Shown piece by piece: positions 1 through 9,211 of a stretch of DNA of 64,000 nt. The position numbers and the translations under genes were made by a program. The notes under the pieces are model-generated. The model made no database searches and was not told the DNA's origin. It saw nothing but the letters and a program-made list of their open reading frames with translations. This stretch comes from Streptomyces sp. NBC_01717 (lineage in GTDB: Bacteria; Actinomycetota; Actinomycetes; Streptomycetales; Streptomycetaceae). The stretch covers positions 4,464,001 to 4,528,000 of the forward strand of contig NZ_CP109178.1 in assembly GCF_036248255.1 (NCBI RefSeq), in the 5' to 3' direction. The number at the start of each line of letters is the position of its first letter. Positions within the stretch are counted from its first letter, which is position 1.

Positions 1-845
1 GCCCCGGCGAGGACGACCGCCGCGACGAGCGAGCCGATCAGCTCCGGCGAACTCCAGCCCCATGCGTCCGCCTTGACCAGGCCGAGCGCGAGTGCGCCGA
101 TGGCGAGCGTGAGCAGCGCGGCACCGACCAGGTCCGGCAGCCGCCCATCGCGGTCCGGGCGGGCATCGGGCAGCAGCCGGGCCCCGGCCACCAGGCCGAC
201 CGCACCGACCGGCACGTTGACGAGGAACACCCAGCGCCAGTCGGCCTCCACGAGCAGCCCGCCGATCACGGGACCCAGACCGGCCGCGATGCCTCCGATC
301 GCCGCCCAGCTGCGGATGGCCTGTGGCCGGCGCTCCGGCGCGGTGTTGACCAGCAGCAGAGCCAGCGAGGTGGGCATCAGGGCGGCGGCTCCGGCCGCCT
401 GCAGGGCACGGGCGGCGACCAGCCAGCCGACCCCGGGGGCGACGGCGCACAGCACGGAGGCCACGGTGAAGGCCGCCAGGCCGAGGAGGAAGCCGCGCCG
501 GTGCCCGTACCGGTCCGCGAGCCGGCCTGCGACGACGAGCAGCGCGGCGAAGGCGATCGCGTACGCGTTGAGCACCCAGGACAGCGAGGCGAGCGAGCTG
601 CCGTCGAAGGAGTCGCCGAGGGCGGGTACGGCCACGTTGACGATGAACAGGTCGAGGTTCACGACGAAGACCCCGGCCGAAACGATCCAGGCCGTCGCAC
701 GGGATCCAGTGGATGGACTCTTCACGGACCCGTTCGCCGAGCCCTTCGCGGGCCTGTTCGCCGTGGGCGGCCCAGGCTCCGTGGGCGGGGCGGGCGGCCC
801 CGGGTCAGCCGCGTCCGCGAGTGGGTTTGAATTTCCAACTGTCAT
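1..845 (-). CDS. MFS drug-exporter (DHA2-type), N-terminal part
   Basis: Partial gene: the start is inside the window and the C-terminus runs off the left edge (281 codons present). Membrane efflux protein of the major facilitator superfamily. An Ala/Pro-rich cytoplasmic lead of about 45 residues precedes a first helix (AWIVSAGVFVVNLDLFIVNV); then come motif A-like GRLADRYGHRRG and motif C-like IGGIAAGLGPVIGGLL, which is typical of 14-helix proton-driven exporters. The ATG has no Shine-Dalgarno sequence; a TACCTT -10 lies six bases upstream, preceded at 18 bases by TTGCCA, so transcription probably starts at the ATG (leaderless). It is divergent from an HxlR regulator over a dyad covering this promoter, so repression by that regulator is likely. 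The substrate is unknown. Confidence 0.9.
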   Translation of the reverse strand, partial: MTVGNSNPLADAADPGPPAPPTEPGPPTANRPAKGSANGSVKSPSTGSRATAWIVSAGVFVVNLDLFIVNVAVPALGDSFDGSSLASLSWVLNAYAIAFAALLVVAGRLADRYGHRRGFLLGLAAFTVASVLCAVAPGVGWLVAARALQAAGAAALMPTSLALLLVNTAPERRPQAIRSWAAIGGIAAGLGPVIGGLLVEADWRWVFLVNVPVGAVGLVAGARLLPDARPDRDGRLPDLVGAALLTLAIGALALGLVKADAWGWSSPELIGSLVAAVVLAG

Positions 846-850
846 GACGG

Positions 851-886
851 CAAGGTAGCGCCAGTAAGTTTGAGATGGCAACCTTG
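851..886. promoter_or_regulatory. Dyad operator between MFS exporter and HxlR regulator
   Basis: The 36-bp interval begins CAAGGTAGC and ends GCAACCTTG, an inverted repeat with 8 of 9 bases matched, with a further GCCA/TGGC pair inside. It covers both the TTGCCA -35 and the TACCTT -10 inferred for the exporter on the minus strand. That is the placement expected for a repressor of the HxlR family encoded immediately to the right. Binding is inferred. Confidence 0.65.
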
Positions 887-900
887 TAGGGGTGAGTGCA

Positions 901-1443
901 ATGAATGATTCCGGCAGCCGTATCGACATCGGCGCACTGCCCGGCCGCCCGTGTTCCGCCGCCGCCACACTGCAGGTGGTGGGCGAGAAGTGGGCGCTGC
1001 TCGCGGTGCGCGAGATCTTCTTCGGCAATCACCGGTTCGAGGCGATCGCCCGGAACACCGGTGCACCCCGGGACCGGCTCGCGGCCCGGCTGCGGTCACT
1101 GGAGCACGCCGGGGTGGTCGAGCGGCGCCTGTACAACGAACGGCCGCCGCGGCACGAGTACCACCTGACCGAGGCGGGCCGGGACCTCGCCCCGGTGATC
1201 CGGGCCCTGCTGAACTGGGGCGACCGCTGGGTGCACGAGGAGCCGCCGATCGTCATGGTCCATGGACCGGTGGCCGCCACGGACGCGGAGAGCGAGGACG
1301 ACGGCGCACACGGGCACGACCTGGACGCCGCGTGGATCTGCCGCACCTGCGGCGAGGAGGTCGCGATGGGCGCCCTCACCGTCGACGTCCGCTCCCCCGG
1401 CTGGGACCGGGCCGGCCCCACACCCACACCGGCGGCACCCTGA
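901..1443 (+). CDS. HxlR-family winged-helix transcriptional regulator
   Basis: About 180 residues; the ATG at 901 or an in-frame GTG at 892 could start it, with AGGGG just upstream. The N-terminal half is a typical HxlR winged helix: a Cys near residue 17 (RPCSAAATLQVV) for redox or ligand sensing, then KWALLAVREIFFG, RFEAIARNTGAPRDRLAARLRSLE and a wing ending YHLTEAGRDL. The C-terminal ~60 residues form an extension with a CxxC pair (WICRTCGEEV), resembling a small zinc ribbon, which many longer HxlR proteins carry. It likely regulates itself and the divergent exporter through the intergenic dyad. The inducer is unknown. Confidence 0.9.
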   Translation: MNDSGSRIDIGALPGRPCSAAATLQVVGEKWALLAVREIFFGNHRFEAIARNTGAPRDRLAARLRSLEHAGVVERRLYNERPPRHEYHLTEAGRDLAPVIRALLNWGDRWVHEEPPIVMVHGPVAATDAESEDDGAHGHDLDAAWICRTCGEEVAMGALTVDVRSPGWDRAGPTPTPAAP

Positions 1444-1557
1444 CGACTCGTCAGCCGGTCCATGTGCGCGACGCCGTGCCCGGGCCGGCCAGGGAGTTTT
1501 CCACAGGCTGCGGACGATGCGAGCCGAGTGTCCGGCCCCCGGCGCAGAATGGGGGGC

Positions 1558-3402
1558 ATGACTGAGATCACTGGCTCGACGACCGATTCCGTTCCGGCGC
1601 CGACGACCGAATCCGTTCCGGAGTGGGAGCAGCGCTTCCGGGCGCCCCGGGTGTCGTTGCCCGACTGGGCGGAGGACGCGCCGGACCGTGCGCTGTTCGT
1701 CTCCAACGCGACGGGGACGTACGAGCTGTACGCGTGGGACCGGTCGACCGGGGAGCAACGGCAGGTCACCGACCGGCCGAACGGGACGACGGACGGGATA
1801 CTGACGCCGGACGGCGAGACGATCTGGTGGTTCGACGACACCGACGGCGACGAGTTCGGTGTGTGGATGCGCCGGCCGTTCCACGGCGGTGGGAGCGGAG
1901 GGGCGGCGGACGAGCCCGCGGCTCCCGGGCTCGAGCCCTCGTACCCGGCGGGGCTCGCGATCGGGCGGGACGGGACGGCGGTGGTCGGCCGGTCGACCGA
2001 TGAGGACGGGACGACGATCCATGTCGTACGCCCCGGGGCTCCGCCCGTCGAGATCTACCGGCACCGCGAGTCGGCGGGCGTCGGGGACCTGTCGCACGAC
2101 GGGACGCTGATCGCCCTGGAGCACACCGAGCACGGCGACGCGATGCATTCGGCGCTGCGCGTGGTGCGGCCGGACGGGACGACGGTCGCCGAGCTCGACG
2201 ACACCAAGGGCGGTACGCAGGAGCTGGGCCTGTCGGTGCTGGGCTTCGCGCCGGTGGCCGGGGACACCCGGCTGCTGGTCGGGCATCAACGGCGCGGCCG
2301 CTGGGAGCCGATGATCTGGGACCCGGTGGCGGGGACGGAGACGGATCTTGCGATCGATCTGCCCGGTGATGTGGGCGCCGAGTGGTATCCGGACGGCTCC
2401 GCGCTGCTGATCGTGCACGGCTTCGAGGCCCGCAGCGACCTGTGGCGGTACGAGCCGGGGGCCGACAGCGCCCCGGTGCGGGTGGAGACACCTGCCGGAT
2501 CGGTGTCGGGGGCCACGGCCCGGCCGGACGGCACCGTGGAGTACCTGTGGTCGTCCGCTGCCCAGCCCCCCTCCGTGCGGTCCACGACGGGCGCGGTGGT
2601 GCTCGATCCGCCGGGCGCGAAGGCTCCGGTGTCCGTGCCGGTGGAGGACGTGTGGGTGGACGGGCCCGGTGGCCGGATCCATGCGCTCGTGCAGCGGCCC
2701 GCCGCCCCGGCCGAGGGTCCGTTTCCGACCGTTTTCGAGATCCATGGTGGCCCGACCTGGCACGACAGCGACGCCTTCGCGTCCGGGCCCGCCGCCTGGG
2801 TGGACCATGGCTACGCGGTCGTCCGCGTCAACTACCGCGGCTCGACGGGGTACGGGCGGGCCTGGACGGACGCGCTCAAGCACCGGGTCGGCCTGATCGA
2901 GCTCGAGGACATCGCGGCGGTCCGGGAGTGGGCGGTGAAGTCCGGGCTGGCGGACCCCGCGAAGCTGGTCCTGGCCGGGGGCTCGTGGGGCGGCTATCTG
3001 ACGCTGCTCGGCCTCGGTACGCAGCCGGATGACTGGGCGCTGGGCCTGGCCGCGGTCCCGGTCGCGGACTACGTCACGGCGTACCACGACGAGATGGAGG
3101 CCCTGAAGGCGATGGACCGCACGCTGCTGGGCGGTACGCCGGAGGAGGTGCCGGAGCGGTTCGAGGCCTCGTCCCCGCTGACGTACGTCGACGCCGTGCG
3201 GGCCCCGGTCTACATCTCGGCGGGGGTCAACGACCCGCGCTGCCCGATCCGCCAGGTCGAGAACTACGTGGACCGGCTGAAGGCCCGGCAGGCGGCGCAC
3301 GAGGTCTACCGGTACGACGCGGGGCACGGCTCGCTCGTCGTCGAGGAGCGCATCAAGCAGGTACGGCTGGAGCTGGACTTCGCCCGCCGCCACCTCGGGT
3401 AG
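1558..3402 (+). CDS. S9-family serine peptidase (prolyl oligopeptidase / acylaminoacyl-peptidase type)
   Basis: 614 residues, the usual size. The N-terminal ~370 residues are a WD40-like beta-propeller (repeats such as ATGTYELYAWDRSTGEQRQV); the C-terminal ~240 are an alpha/beta hydrolase. The catalytic triad is visible: Ser476 in GGSWGGY, Asp559 in NDPRCP and His590 in GHGS. The oxyanion region HGGPTW and the VNYRGSTGYG motif are also present. It should hydrolyse short peptides or acylated peptides in the cytoplasm, as no signal peptide is seen. The ATG at 1558 follows a purine-rich AATGGGGGGC; longer in-frame starts upstream lack support. It is monocistronic, with 114 bases separating it from the HxlR gene. 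Confidence 0.93.
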   Translation: MTEITGSTTDSVPAPTTESVPEWEQRFRAPRVSLPDWAEDAPDRALFVSNATGTYELYAWDRSTGEQRQVTDRPNGTTDGILTPDGETIWWFDDTDGDEFGVWMRRPFHGGGSGGAADEPAAPGLEPSYPAGLAIGRDGTAVVGRSTDEDGTTIHVVRPGAPPVEIYRHRESAGVGDLSHDGTLIALEHTEHGDAMHSALRVVRPDGTTVAELDDTKGGTQELGLSVLGFAPVAGDTRLLVGHQRRGRWEPMIWDPVAGTETDLAIDLPGDVGAEWYPDGSALLIVHGFEARSDLWRYEPGADSAPVRVETPAGSVSGATARPDGTVEYLWSSAAQPPSVRSTTGAVVLDPPGAKAPVSVPVEDVWVDGPGGRIHALVQRPAAPAEGPFPTVFEIHGGPTWHDSDAFASGPAAWVDHGYAVVRVNYRGSTGYGRAWTDALKHRVGLIELEDIAAVREWAVKSGLADPAKLVLAGGSWGGYLTLLGLGTQPDDWALGLAAVPVADYVTAYHDEMEALKAMDRTLLGGTPEEVPERFEASSPLTYVDAVRAPVYISAGVNDPRCPIRQVENYVDRLKARQAAHEVYRYDAGHGSLVVEERIKQVRLELDFARRHLG

Positions 3403-3483
3403 CGGGCTCCCCGGCCACCGGGGGTGGTGACGTCGGCGGCACCCCGCTCCGGGGTTCCGGAGCGGGGACCGTACCGTGGAGGG

Positions 3484-4293
3484 GTGTACCGGTTCCTGCT
3501 GACCCCGCGATGGTGGGGGATCAACCTCTTCGCCGTACTGGCCATCCCGCTCTGCGTCTTCATGGGCACCTGGCAGCTCGGCCGCTTCGAGGACCGCGTG
3601 CAGTCGCACGAGCAGGCCGCGAAGCAGCCGGCCCCGGGGGCGCGAGCGGCAAAACCTCTCGATGATCTGCTGCCGGTCGACACGGTGACGTCCGGCCGGC
3701 CGGCCACCGCCACCGGCCGGTACGCCGACCAGTTCCTGGTGCCCGGCCGGGAGTTGGACGACAAGAGCGGCTTCTACGTCCTGAACATGCTGCGCACCGA
3801 CGGCGGCAAGGCCCTGCCGGTGGTGCGCGGCTGGCTGCCCGGCAGGCCCGGGCACACCCCGGTGCCCGCCGCGCCGACCGGCGAGGTCACGGTGACCGGC
3901 GACCTCCAGGCGTCCGAGAACACGGGCACCGACGGCGTCGACACGGCGGGAGGCCTCCCCGACGGGCAGCTCGGCATGATCAGCGCCGCGTCCCTCGTCA
4001 ACCTCGTGCCGTACGACGTGTACGACGCATGGGTGACGCTCCAGGACACCGACAGCAACGCCGCCGCCGAGGACAGCACGCTGCGCCCCGTACCGGCCGT
4101 GGCACCGCAGGGCAGCGGTCTCGACCTGAAGGCGTTCCAGAACCTCGGCTACACCGGCGAGTGGTTCGTCTTCGCCGCCTTCGTGCTCTTCATGTGGTTC
4201 CGGCTGGTCCGCCGCGAGGCGGAGGCCGCGCGGGACGTGAAGCTGGGCCTCGTGCCCGACACGGACACGGACGCGGGTACGCGCACAGCCTGA
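3484..4293 (+). CDS. SURF1-family cytochrome oxidase biogenesis protein
   Basis: 269 residues. SURF1 proteins assist insertion of haem a into cytochrome c oxidase at the membrane. The topology is standard: one helix near residues 11-31 (GINLFAVLAIPLCVFMGTWQ), a large external domain with the family signature GTWQLGRFEDR and VVRGWLPG, and a second helix near the C-terminus (WFVFAAFVLFMWFRLV). The GTG at 3484 is chosen because homologues, as I remember them, begin (M)YRFLLTPRWWG at this point; an upstream GTG at 3424 would add an unlikely basic tail. The gene ends at a strong bidirectional terminator. Confidence 0.9.
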   Translation: MYRFLLTPRWWGINLFAVLAIPLCVFMGTWQLGRFEDRVQSHEQAAKQPAPGARAAKPLDDLLPVDTVTSGRPATATGRYADQFLVPGRELDDKSGFYVLNMLRTDGGKALPVVRGWLPGRPGHTPVPAAPTGEVTVTGDLQASENTGTDGVDTAGGLPDGQLGMISAASLVNLVPYDVYDAWVTLQDTDSNAAAEDSTLRPVPAVAPQGSGLDLKAFQNLGYTGEWFVFAAFVLFMWFRLVRREAEAARDVKLGLVPDTDTDAGTRTA

Positions 4294-4311
4294 GCCGTCC
4301 CGGCGTACGCA

Positions 4312-4360
4312 CATGCGTGAGGGGGCCCACCGGTCGAAGCGGTGGGCCCCCTCACGTATG
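4312..4360. terminator. Bidirectional terminator between convergent genes
   Basis: A perfect 16-bp inverted repeat (4317-4332 with 4340-4355; arm GTGAGGGGGCCCACCG) has a 7-base loop and is extended by a few more pairs at its base. It lies between the SURF1 gene (+) and the sigma-associated membrane protein gene (-). Confidence 0.9.
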
Positions 4361-4370
4361 CGTCATGGCG

Positions 4371-5708
4371 CTAGGTCGTCGGTGCGAGCACGCCCGTCCG
4401 GTAGATCGTGCCCGCGCAGGCGTTGGGGATCTTCGCCTCGGCGACCGGCGCCCCGGGCTCCGGGGTGTGCGTCACAGCGACGCTGCCGTCGAGCGTCGTG
4501 CCGCCGTCCTCGCTGCCGAGCTGCACCTCCGCCTGCGACGTGCTGTCACCGGTGCCGTCGGAGGTACCCGCAGCGCCGTCGGTCGCGGTCGGGGTCGGCG
4601 ATCCGCCGGAGGTCGGGCAGGTGTCCTTCGGGACCCAGGCGAACTGCACCTCGTACGCCATGGCCGGCTTCAGCAGCACTGTGCCCTCTTCCTGCGAGGG
4701 GTCGGGCAGTCCGGCCGCCGCGTCGCCCGCGGTGTGCTGCACGACGTCGATCTTGGCCGGGTCGGCCGCGCCCATCGCCTGGAAGCCCACGGTGCCGCTG
4801 GTGGTCACCGAACAGTCCTTGCCGGACACGTTGGAGATACGGAAGCTGCCGTACACCGTGCCGTCGGCACCGGCCGCGCCCGTCTCGGCCGAGGCGACGC
4901 CGAGCTGGCCCGGGTCGCAGACCGGCATCGAGGCCGCCGAGCTGTCGGCGGGGCCCGCACCGCCGTCGGCCGCGTCGCCGTCGGTGCCCTGGCCCTCGGT
5001 GTCCGAGGGGCTGCTGGCGCTGTTCGGGTGGCCGTTGCCGCCGGTGCCCTGTCCGTGGGCCGCGCCGCCACCGGCCTGCTCACCGGCTGCCGAGCCGGTG
5101 TCGGAGCCGCTGCCGCCCTGTGCCTGCTCGCCGTGCGCGGCGATGGCCGGGTTGGCGGTACTCGAGCCGTCGGAGTTGGCGACGTGTACGAACGCGGGGA
5201 TCGCGGTGCCGATCAGCAGCACCGCCGCCGCCGCTCCGACGACGGCCTGCCGCTTCCTGGCACGCCGGGCGGGGACGGCGCGCTTCAGATGGTCGAGGGT
5301 GCCGTCGCCGGGTTCGAGGCCCTCGACAGCGCCCCGCAGCATACGGCGCAGGACGACCTCGTCCAGGTCCGAACCGGCACCGTCGAAGTCGTCGGAACCA
5401 CCGGAGCCGCCGGAGCCGCCACCGGCACCCCGGCCCGATCCTGCCCCCGGGCCCACGCCCGGTACCGCGCCGAAGAGCGCCGTCAGGCCGGCGAGCCGTT
5501 CCGTTTCGGCGGTGTCATCTCCCCCGCCCTGCGTTTCCGGCACTCCCTCGACGGACACGGCTTCCGCATCCGGGTTCCCGTCCGAGTTCACGTTCGGCGC
5601 GTTCGCCGTGTTCTCCGGCCCGTGGTTCACAATTCCGTTTCCAGTCCGGTCGATCTCACGCTTGTGCGTATGTTCCTGCGCGGGGTCCTCGTGCTCGCGC
5701 CGACTCAT
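4371..5708 (-). CDS. Single-pass membrane protein coupled to a sigma factor; possible anti-sigma or partner protein
   Basis: 445 residues with no domain I can name. Residues 1-110 are acidic and Gly/Ser-rich. A short helical cytoplasmic segment follows (DLDEVVLRRMLRGAVEGLEP), then a basic stretch and one transmembrane helix near residues 153-172 (VVGAAAAVLLIGTAIPAFVH). A long Gly/Ser/Thr-rich linker leads to an external domain with several Cys (VCDPGQLG, GKDCSV, DTCPT, NACAG) that could form disulfides. Its start codon overlaps the stop of the upstream sigma-factor gene (ATGA), so the two are translationally coupled. That layout fits a membrane-bound sigma regulator, but no classical zinc-anti-sigma HxxxCxxC motif is present, so the role is inference. 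Confidence 0.85.
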   Translation of the reverse strand: MSRREHEDPAQEHTHKREIDRTGNGIVNHGPENTANAPNVNSDGNPDAEAVSVEGVPETQGGGDDTAETERLAGLTALFGAVPGVGPGAGSGRGAGGGSGGSGGSDDFDGAGSDLDEVVLRRMLRGAVEGLEPGDGTLDHLKRAVPARRARKRQAVVGAAAAVLLIGTAIPAFVHVANSDGSSTANPAIAAHGEQAQGGSGSDTGSAAGEQAGGGAAHGQGTGGNGHPNSASSPSDTEGQGTDGDAADGGAGPADSSAASMPVCDPGQLGVASAETGAAGADGTVYGSFRISNVSGKDCSVTTSGTVGFQAMGAADPAKIDVVQHTAGDAAAGLPDPSQEEGTVLLKPAMAYEVQFAWVPKDTCPTSGGSPTPTATDGAAGTSDGTGDSTSQAEVQLGSEDGGTTLDGSVAVTHTPEPGAPVAEAKIPNACAGTIYRTGVLAPTT

Positions 5709-6367
5709 GCCTGGGCCTCCATCACGGCGCGCAGCGCCGCGATACCGCGGGAGCCGTACGCCTTGACCGAACCCAGGGAAATCCCCAGCGTCTCGGCCAC
5801 CTGGGCCTCGGTCATGTCTGCGAAATAGCGCAGCACCAGCACCTCCCGCTGGCGCCTTTGCAGCCCCCGCATCGCTTTGATCAGCGCGTCCCGCTCCAGC
5901 TGGTCGTACGCGCCCTCCTCGGCGCTCGCCATGTCGGGCATCGGCTTGGAGAGCAGCTTCAGCCCGAGGATGCGGCGGCGCAGCGCGGAGCGCGACAGGT
6001 TGACGACCGTCTGGCGCAGGTACGCGAGTGTCTTCTCCGGCTCCCGTACCCGGTTCCGCGCCGAGTGCACGCGGATGAACGCCTCCTGCACCACGTCCTC
6101 ACACGACGCGGTGTCATCCAACAGCAGGGCCGCGAGGCCGAGCAGCGAACGGTAGTGGGCGCGGTAGGTCTCGGTCAGATGGTCGACCGTGGTACCGGCT
6201 GCCACGATCTCCTCAGCACCCCCGCGCTGCGAAGGCAGCTGCGCCGGGCGCGCAGCCGGCATGGGCGCAATCACCGGCATACCGCCGGGTGCGCGGGGCC
6301 GCCGGAGCGGACGCACGGAAGCGCCTCGCAACGGGCCCACCACTGTGATGTCGAGAACCTCTGCCAC
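5705..6367 (-). CDS. Sigma-70 family RNA polymerase sigma factor (SigE-like ECF type)
   Basis: 220 residues from a GTG start. A Pro/Arg-rich leader of ~55 residues precedes region 2 (YRAHYRSLLGLAALLLDD, then CEDVVQEAFIRVHSA) and region 4 (QRRQREVLVLRYFADMTEAQ and a helix-turn-helix around TLGISLGSVKAYGSRG). Region 3 is absent, as in ECF factors. It directs core polymerase to a dedicated promoter set that is not identifiable here. It is coupled by a 4-base overlap to the membrane protein downstream. The start is uncertain: no good ribosome site is visible, and an ATG at residue 30 (MPVIAPMP) is possible. Confidence 0.92.
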   Translation of the reverse strand: MAEVLDITVVGPLRGASVRPLRRPRAPGGMPVIAPMPAARPAQLPSQRGGAEEIVAAGTTVDHLTETYRAHYRSLLGLAALLLDDTASCEDVVQEAFIRVHSARNRVREPEKTLAYLRQTVVNLSRSALRRRILGLKLLSKPMPDMASAEEGAYDQLERDALIKAMRGLQRRQREVLVLRYFADMTEAQVAETLGISLGSVKAYGSRGIAALRAVMEAQA

Positions 6368-6659
6368 GCCAGTTGGACACGCGTCCCCCCGTCAGGGTTG
6401 TACGCGTGCGGCACCGCGTTTGACGCTGTGCGACATGCCCTCATACGTACCTGCTCTTCCACAAATGCCCCGTTTTCGCGCCCCACCACCCGCGAAGTGA
6501 CGGCATAGACGCGCGCTGCCCGACTACTGGTTCCAGCGGGCCGAAAGGTCATCGTCGGACACCGCAACGCCCCAGCTCAAGAGGTTCAGACCAGCAACTT
6601 GCTCACAAGGGCTTCACAGAGAGTACAAAACAGGTTCGATCGTGAACCGTCGGGCCGGA

Positions 6660-7724
6660 TCAGGCGCGGGGGAACTCGGCAGCCACGGATTCGGCGATCT
6701 GCGCCACGTTCAGCGCCGCCCCCTTGCGGAGGTTGTCGCCGCATACGAACAGCTCCAGGGCGCGTGGATCGTCCAGCGCCCGCCGCACCCGCCCCACCCA
6801 GGTCGGGTCGGTGCCCACGACATCGGACGGCGTGGGGAAGTCGCCGGAGGCCGGGCTGTCGAACAGGACCACACCGGGTGCGGTCGCCAGGATCTCGTGC
6901 GCCCGGTCGACCTCGACCTCGTTCTCGAAGCGGGCGTGCACGGACATCGAGTGCGTCGCGACGACGGGTACGTACACACAGGTCGCCGCCACCGGCAGGT
7001 TCGGCAGGTCCAGGATCTTGCGGCACTCGTCGCGGATCGCCAGTTCCTCGGACGACCAGCCGTCCCCGGCCTCCGTTCCGGCCCAGGGCACGACGTTGAG
7101 GGCCACCGGAGCGGCGAACGGCGAGTCCTCGGTCTCCCCGACGGCCCGGCGTACGTCTCCGGGCTTGGTGCCCAGTTCCGTACCCGCGACCATCGACAGC
7201 TGCTCGCGCAGCGCCGCGACGCCCTCTCGGCCCGCTCCGCTCACCGCCTGGTACGAGGAGACCACGAGCTCCCGCAACCCGAACTCGGCGTGCAGCGCAC
7301 CGACCGCGACGATCAGCGACGCCGTGGTGCAGTTGGGGCTGGCGACGATGCCCCGGGGCCTCATCCGTACGGCGTGGGGGTTGATCTCGGGCACGACCAG
7401 CGGCACATCCGCGTCCAGCCGGAACGCCGCCGAGTCGTCGACGACGACCGCGCCCTTGGACGCGGCGATCGGTGCCCAGCGCGCGGACACGTCGTCGGGC
7501 ACCAGGAAGAGGGCGACGTCCACGCCGTCGAACGCGTCCTCGGTGAGTTCGAGGACTTCGGTCTCCTCACCGCGTACGACCAGCTTGCGGCCGGCCGAAC
7601 GCGGCGAGGCGATCAGCGACACTTCGCCCCAGACGTCCGCGTGCTGCGAAAGGATCTGGAGCATGACGCCGCCGATCGCCCCGGTCGCTCCGACGACCGC
7701 GAGCGAAGGGCGGCGAGGTGTCAT
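6660..7724 (-). CDS. asd: Aspartate-semialdehyde dehydrogenase
   Basis: 354 residues. It reduces aspartyl-4-phosphate with NADPH to aspartate semialdehyde, the branch point to lysine/diaminopimelate, threonine and methionine. The Rossmann motif GATGAIG is at residues 12-18, the catalytic Cys132 lies in SPNCTT, and the substrate-binding signature [10 protein letters not shown] is near 200. The length is normal. The start ATG overlaps the stop of the aspartokinase gene (ATGA), giving the classical ask-asd operon. The 292 bases downstream, before the sigma gene, hold no gene or clear hairpin. Confidence 0.97.
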   Translation of the reverse strand: MTPRRPSLAVVGATGAIGGVMLQILSQHADVWGEVSLIASPRSAGRKLVVRGEETEVLELTEDAFDGVDVALFLVPDDVSARWAPIAASKGAVVVDDSAAFRLDADVPLVVPEINPHAVRMRPRGIVASPNCTTASLIVAVGALHAEFGLRELVVSSYQAVSGAGREGVAALREQLSMVAGTELGTKPGDVRRAVGETEDSPFAAPVALNVVPWAGTEAGDGWSSEELAIRDECRKILDLPNLPVAATCVYVPVVATHSMSVHARFENEVEVDRAHEILATAPGVVLFDSPASGDFPTPSDVVGTDPTWVGRVRRALDDPRALELFVCGDNLRKGAALNVAQIAESVAAEFPRA

Positions 7725-8992
7725 CGGCCGGTGCCCCCGTACACGACGGCCTCGTCGGAGTCGCTGTCGAGGCCGAAGGCCGTGTGCACGGCGCGCACGG
7801 CCTCGATGACGTCGTCGGCGCGGGTGACCACCGAGATGCGGATCTCGGACGTCGAGATCAGCTCGATGTTCACACCGGCGTCGGACAGCGCCTCGAAGAA
7901 GGACGCGGTGACCCCGGGGTTGGTCTTCATACCCGCGCCGACCAGGGAGATCTTCGCGATCTGGTCGTCGTAGCGCAGCGACTCGAAGCCGATAGTGCCG
8001 CGGGTGCGCTCCAGGGCGTCGATGGCCTTGCGGCCCTCTGCCTTCGGCAGCGTGAACGAGATGTCGGTCAGACCGGTCGACGCGGCGGAGACGTTCTGTA
8101 CCACCATGTCGATGTTGACTTCCGCGTTCGCGATGGTGCGGAAGATCGCGGCGGCCTCGCCCGGCTTGTCGGGCACGCCGACGACGGTGACCTTGGCCTC
8201 GGAGACGTCATGGGCGACTCCGGAGATGATCGCGTGCTCCACCTTCTGGTCCCCTTGCGGCTCGTTGCTGACCCAGGTGCCACGCAGTCCGGAGAAGGAC
8301 GAGCGGACGTGGATCGGGATGTTGTAGCGGCGTGCGTACTCCACGCACCGGTGCAGCAGCACCTTGGAGCCGGACGCGGCCAGCTCCAGCATGTCCTCGA
8401 AGGAGATCCAGTCGATCTTCCGGGCCTTCTTCACGACCCGCGGGTCGGCGGTGAAGACACCGTCCACATCGGTGTAGATCTCACAGACCTCGGCGTCCAG
8501 CGCCGCCGCCAGTGCGACGGCGGTGGTGTCGGACCCGCCGCGGCCGAGGGTGGTGATGTTCTTGCCCTCCTGGCTCACCCCCTGGAACCCGGCGACGATG
8601 GCGATGTTGCCCTCGTCGATCGAGGTCCGGATACGGCCGGGCGTGACATCGATGATGCGCGCTTTGTTGTGGACCGAGTCGGTGATGACGCCGGCCTGGC
8701 TGCCCGTGAACGACTGGGCCTCGTGGCCCAGGTTTTTGATCGCCATCGCCAGCAGGGCCATGGAGATCCGCTCTCCCGCGGTCAGCAGCATGTCGAACTC
8801 ACGCCCGGCAGGCATCGGTGACACCTGCTCGGCGAGATCGATCAACTCGTCCGTCGTGTCGCCCATCGCCGACACCACGACAACCACCTGGTTGCCGTTC
8901 TTCTTGGCATCGACGACTCGCTTGGCGACACGCTTGATGCCTTCGGCATCGGCTACGGAGGAGCCTCCGTACTTCTGCACGACAAGGCCCAC
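7721..8992 (-). CDS. lysC: Aspartokinase (alpha subunit frame, with internal beta start)
   Basis: 423 residues. It phosphorylates aspartate, the first step to lysine, threonine and methionine. The kinase domain begins [14 protein letters not shown] (nucleotide-binding KYGGSS) and includes [16 protein letters not shown]; two ACT domains occupy residues ~260-410 ([17 protein letters not shown] and [14 protein letters not shown]) and normally bind lysine plus threonine. In actinobacteria the same frame usually also encodes a separate beta subunit; a GTG at base 8242 (residue 251, just before AIISGVAHD) has AAGGGGA upstream and is a good candidate for that start. First gene of the ask-asd operon. 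Confidence 0.97.
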   Translation of the reverse strand: MGLVVQKYGGSSVADAEGIKRVAKRVVDAKKNGNQVVVVVSAMGDTTDELIDLAEQVSPMPAGREFDMLLTAGERISMALLAMAIKNLGHEAQSFTGSQAGVITDSVHNKARIIDVTPGRIRTSIDEGNIAIVAGFQGVSQEGKNITTLGRGGSDTTAVALAAALDAEVCEIYTDVDGVFTADPRVVKKARKIDWISFEDMLELAASGSKVLLHRCVEYARRYNIPIHVRSSFSGLRGTWVSNEPQGDQKVEHAIISGVAHDVSEAKVTVVGVPDKPGEAAAIFRTIANAEVNIDMVVQNVSAASTGLTDISFTLPKAEGRKAIDALERTRGTIGFESLRYDDQIAKISLVGAGMKTNPGVTASFFEALSDAGVNIELISTSEIRISVVTRADDVIEAVRAVHTAFGLDSDSDEAVVYGGTGR

Positions 8993-9211
8993 GTGCGCTC
9001 CTCGCTCATTCCATTGCTTCGGTCCGCTCAGTTTAACGAGCAGTCCGGAAACGCCCCGCAGATATCACATCGTGAGATGTCCCGCTCACCACGTGATCTC
9101 GACGTGCCGTCCCGAACTGCTCGTACCGGGCTGCTGCCCGGCGCACCGGGATCCACTCCTGTATGTGCCCCACCCCACACGCCGGGCCGGCCGATCGGTG
9201 CGGCCGAACGG

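Noticed and set aside
1096..4314. Minus-strand open frame of over 1000 codons opposite the S9 peptidase and SURF1 genes
   Set aside because: It is an antisense shadow caused by GC-rich third positions; its translation is Arg/Pro/Gly-rich with no motif, and the plus-strand genes have clear catalytic residues.
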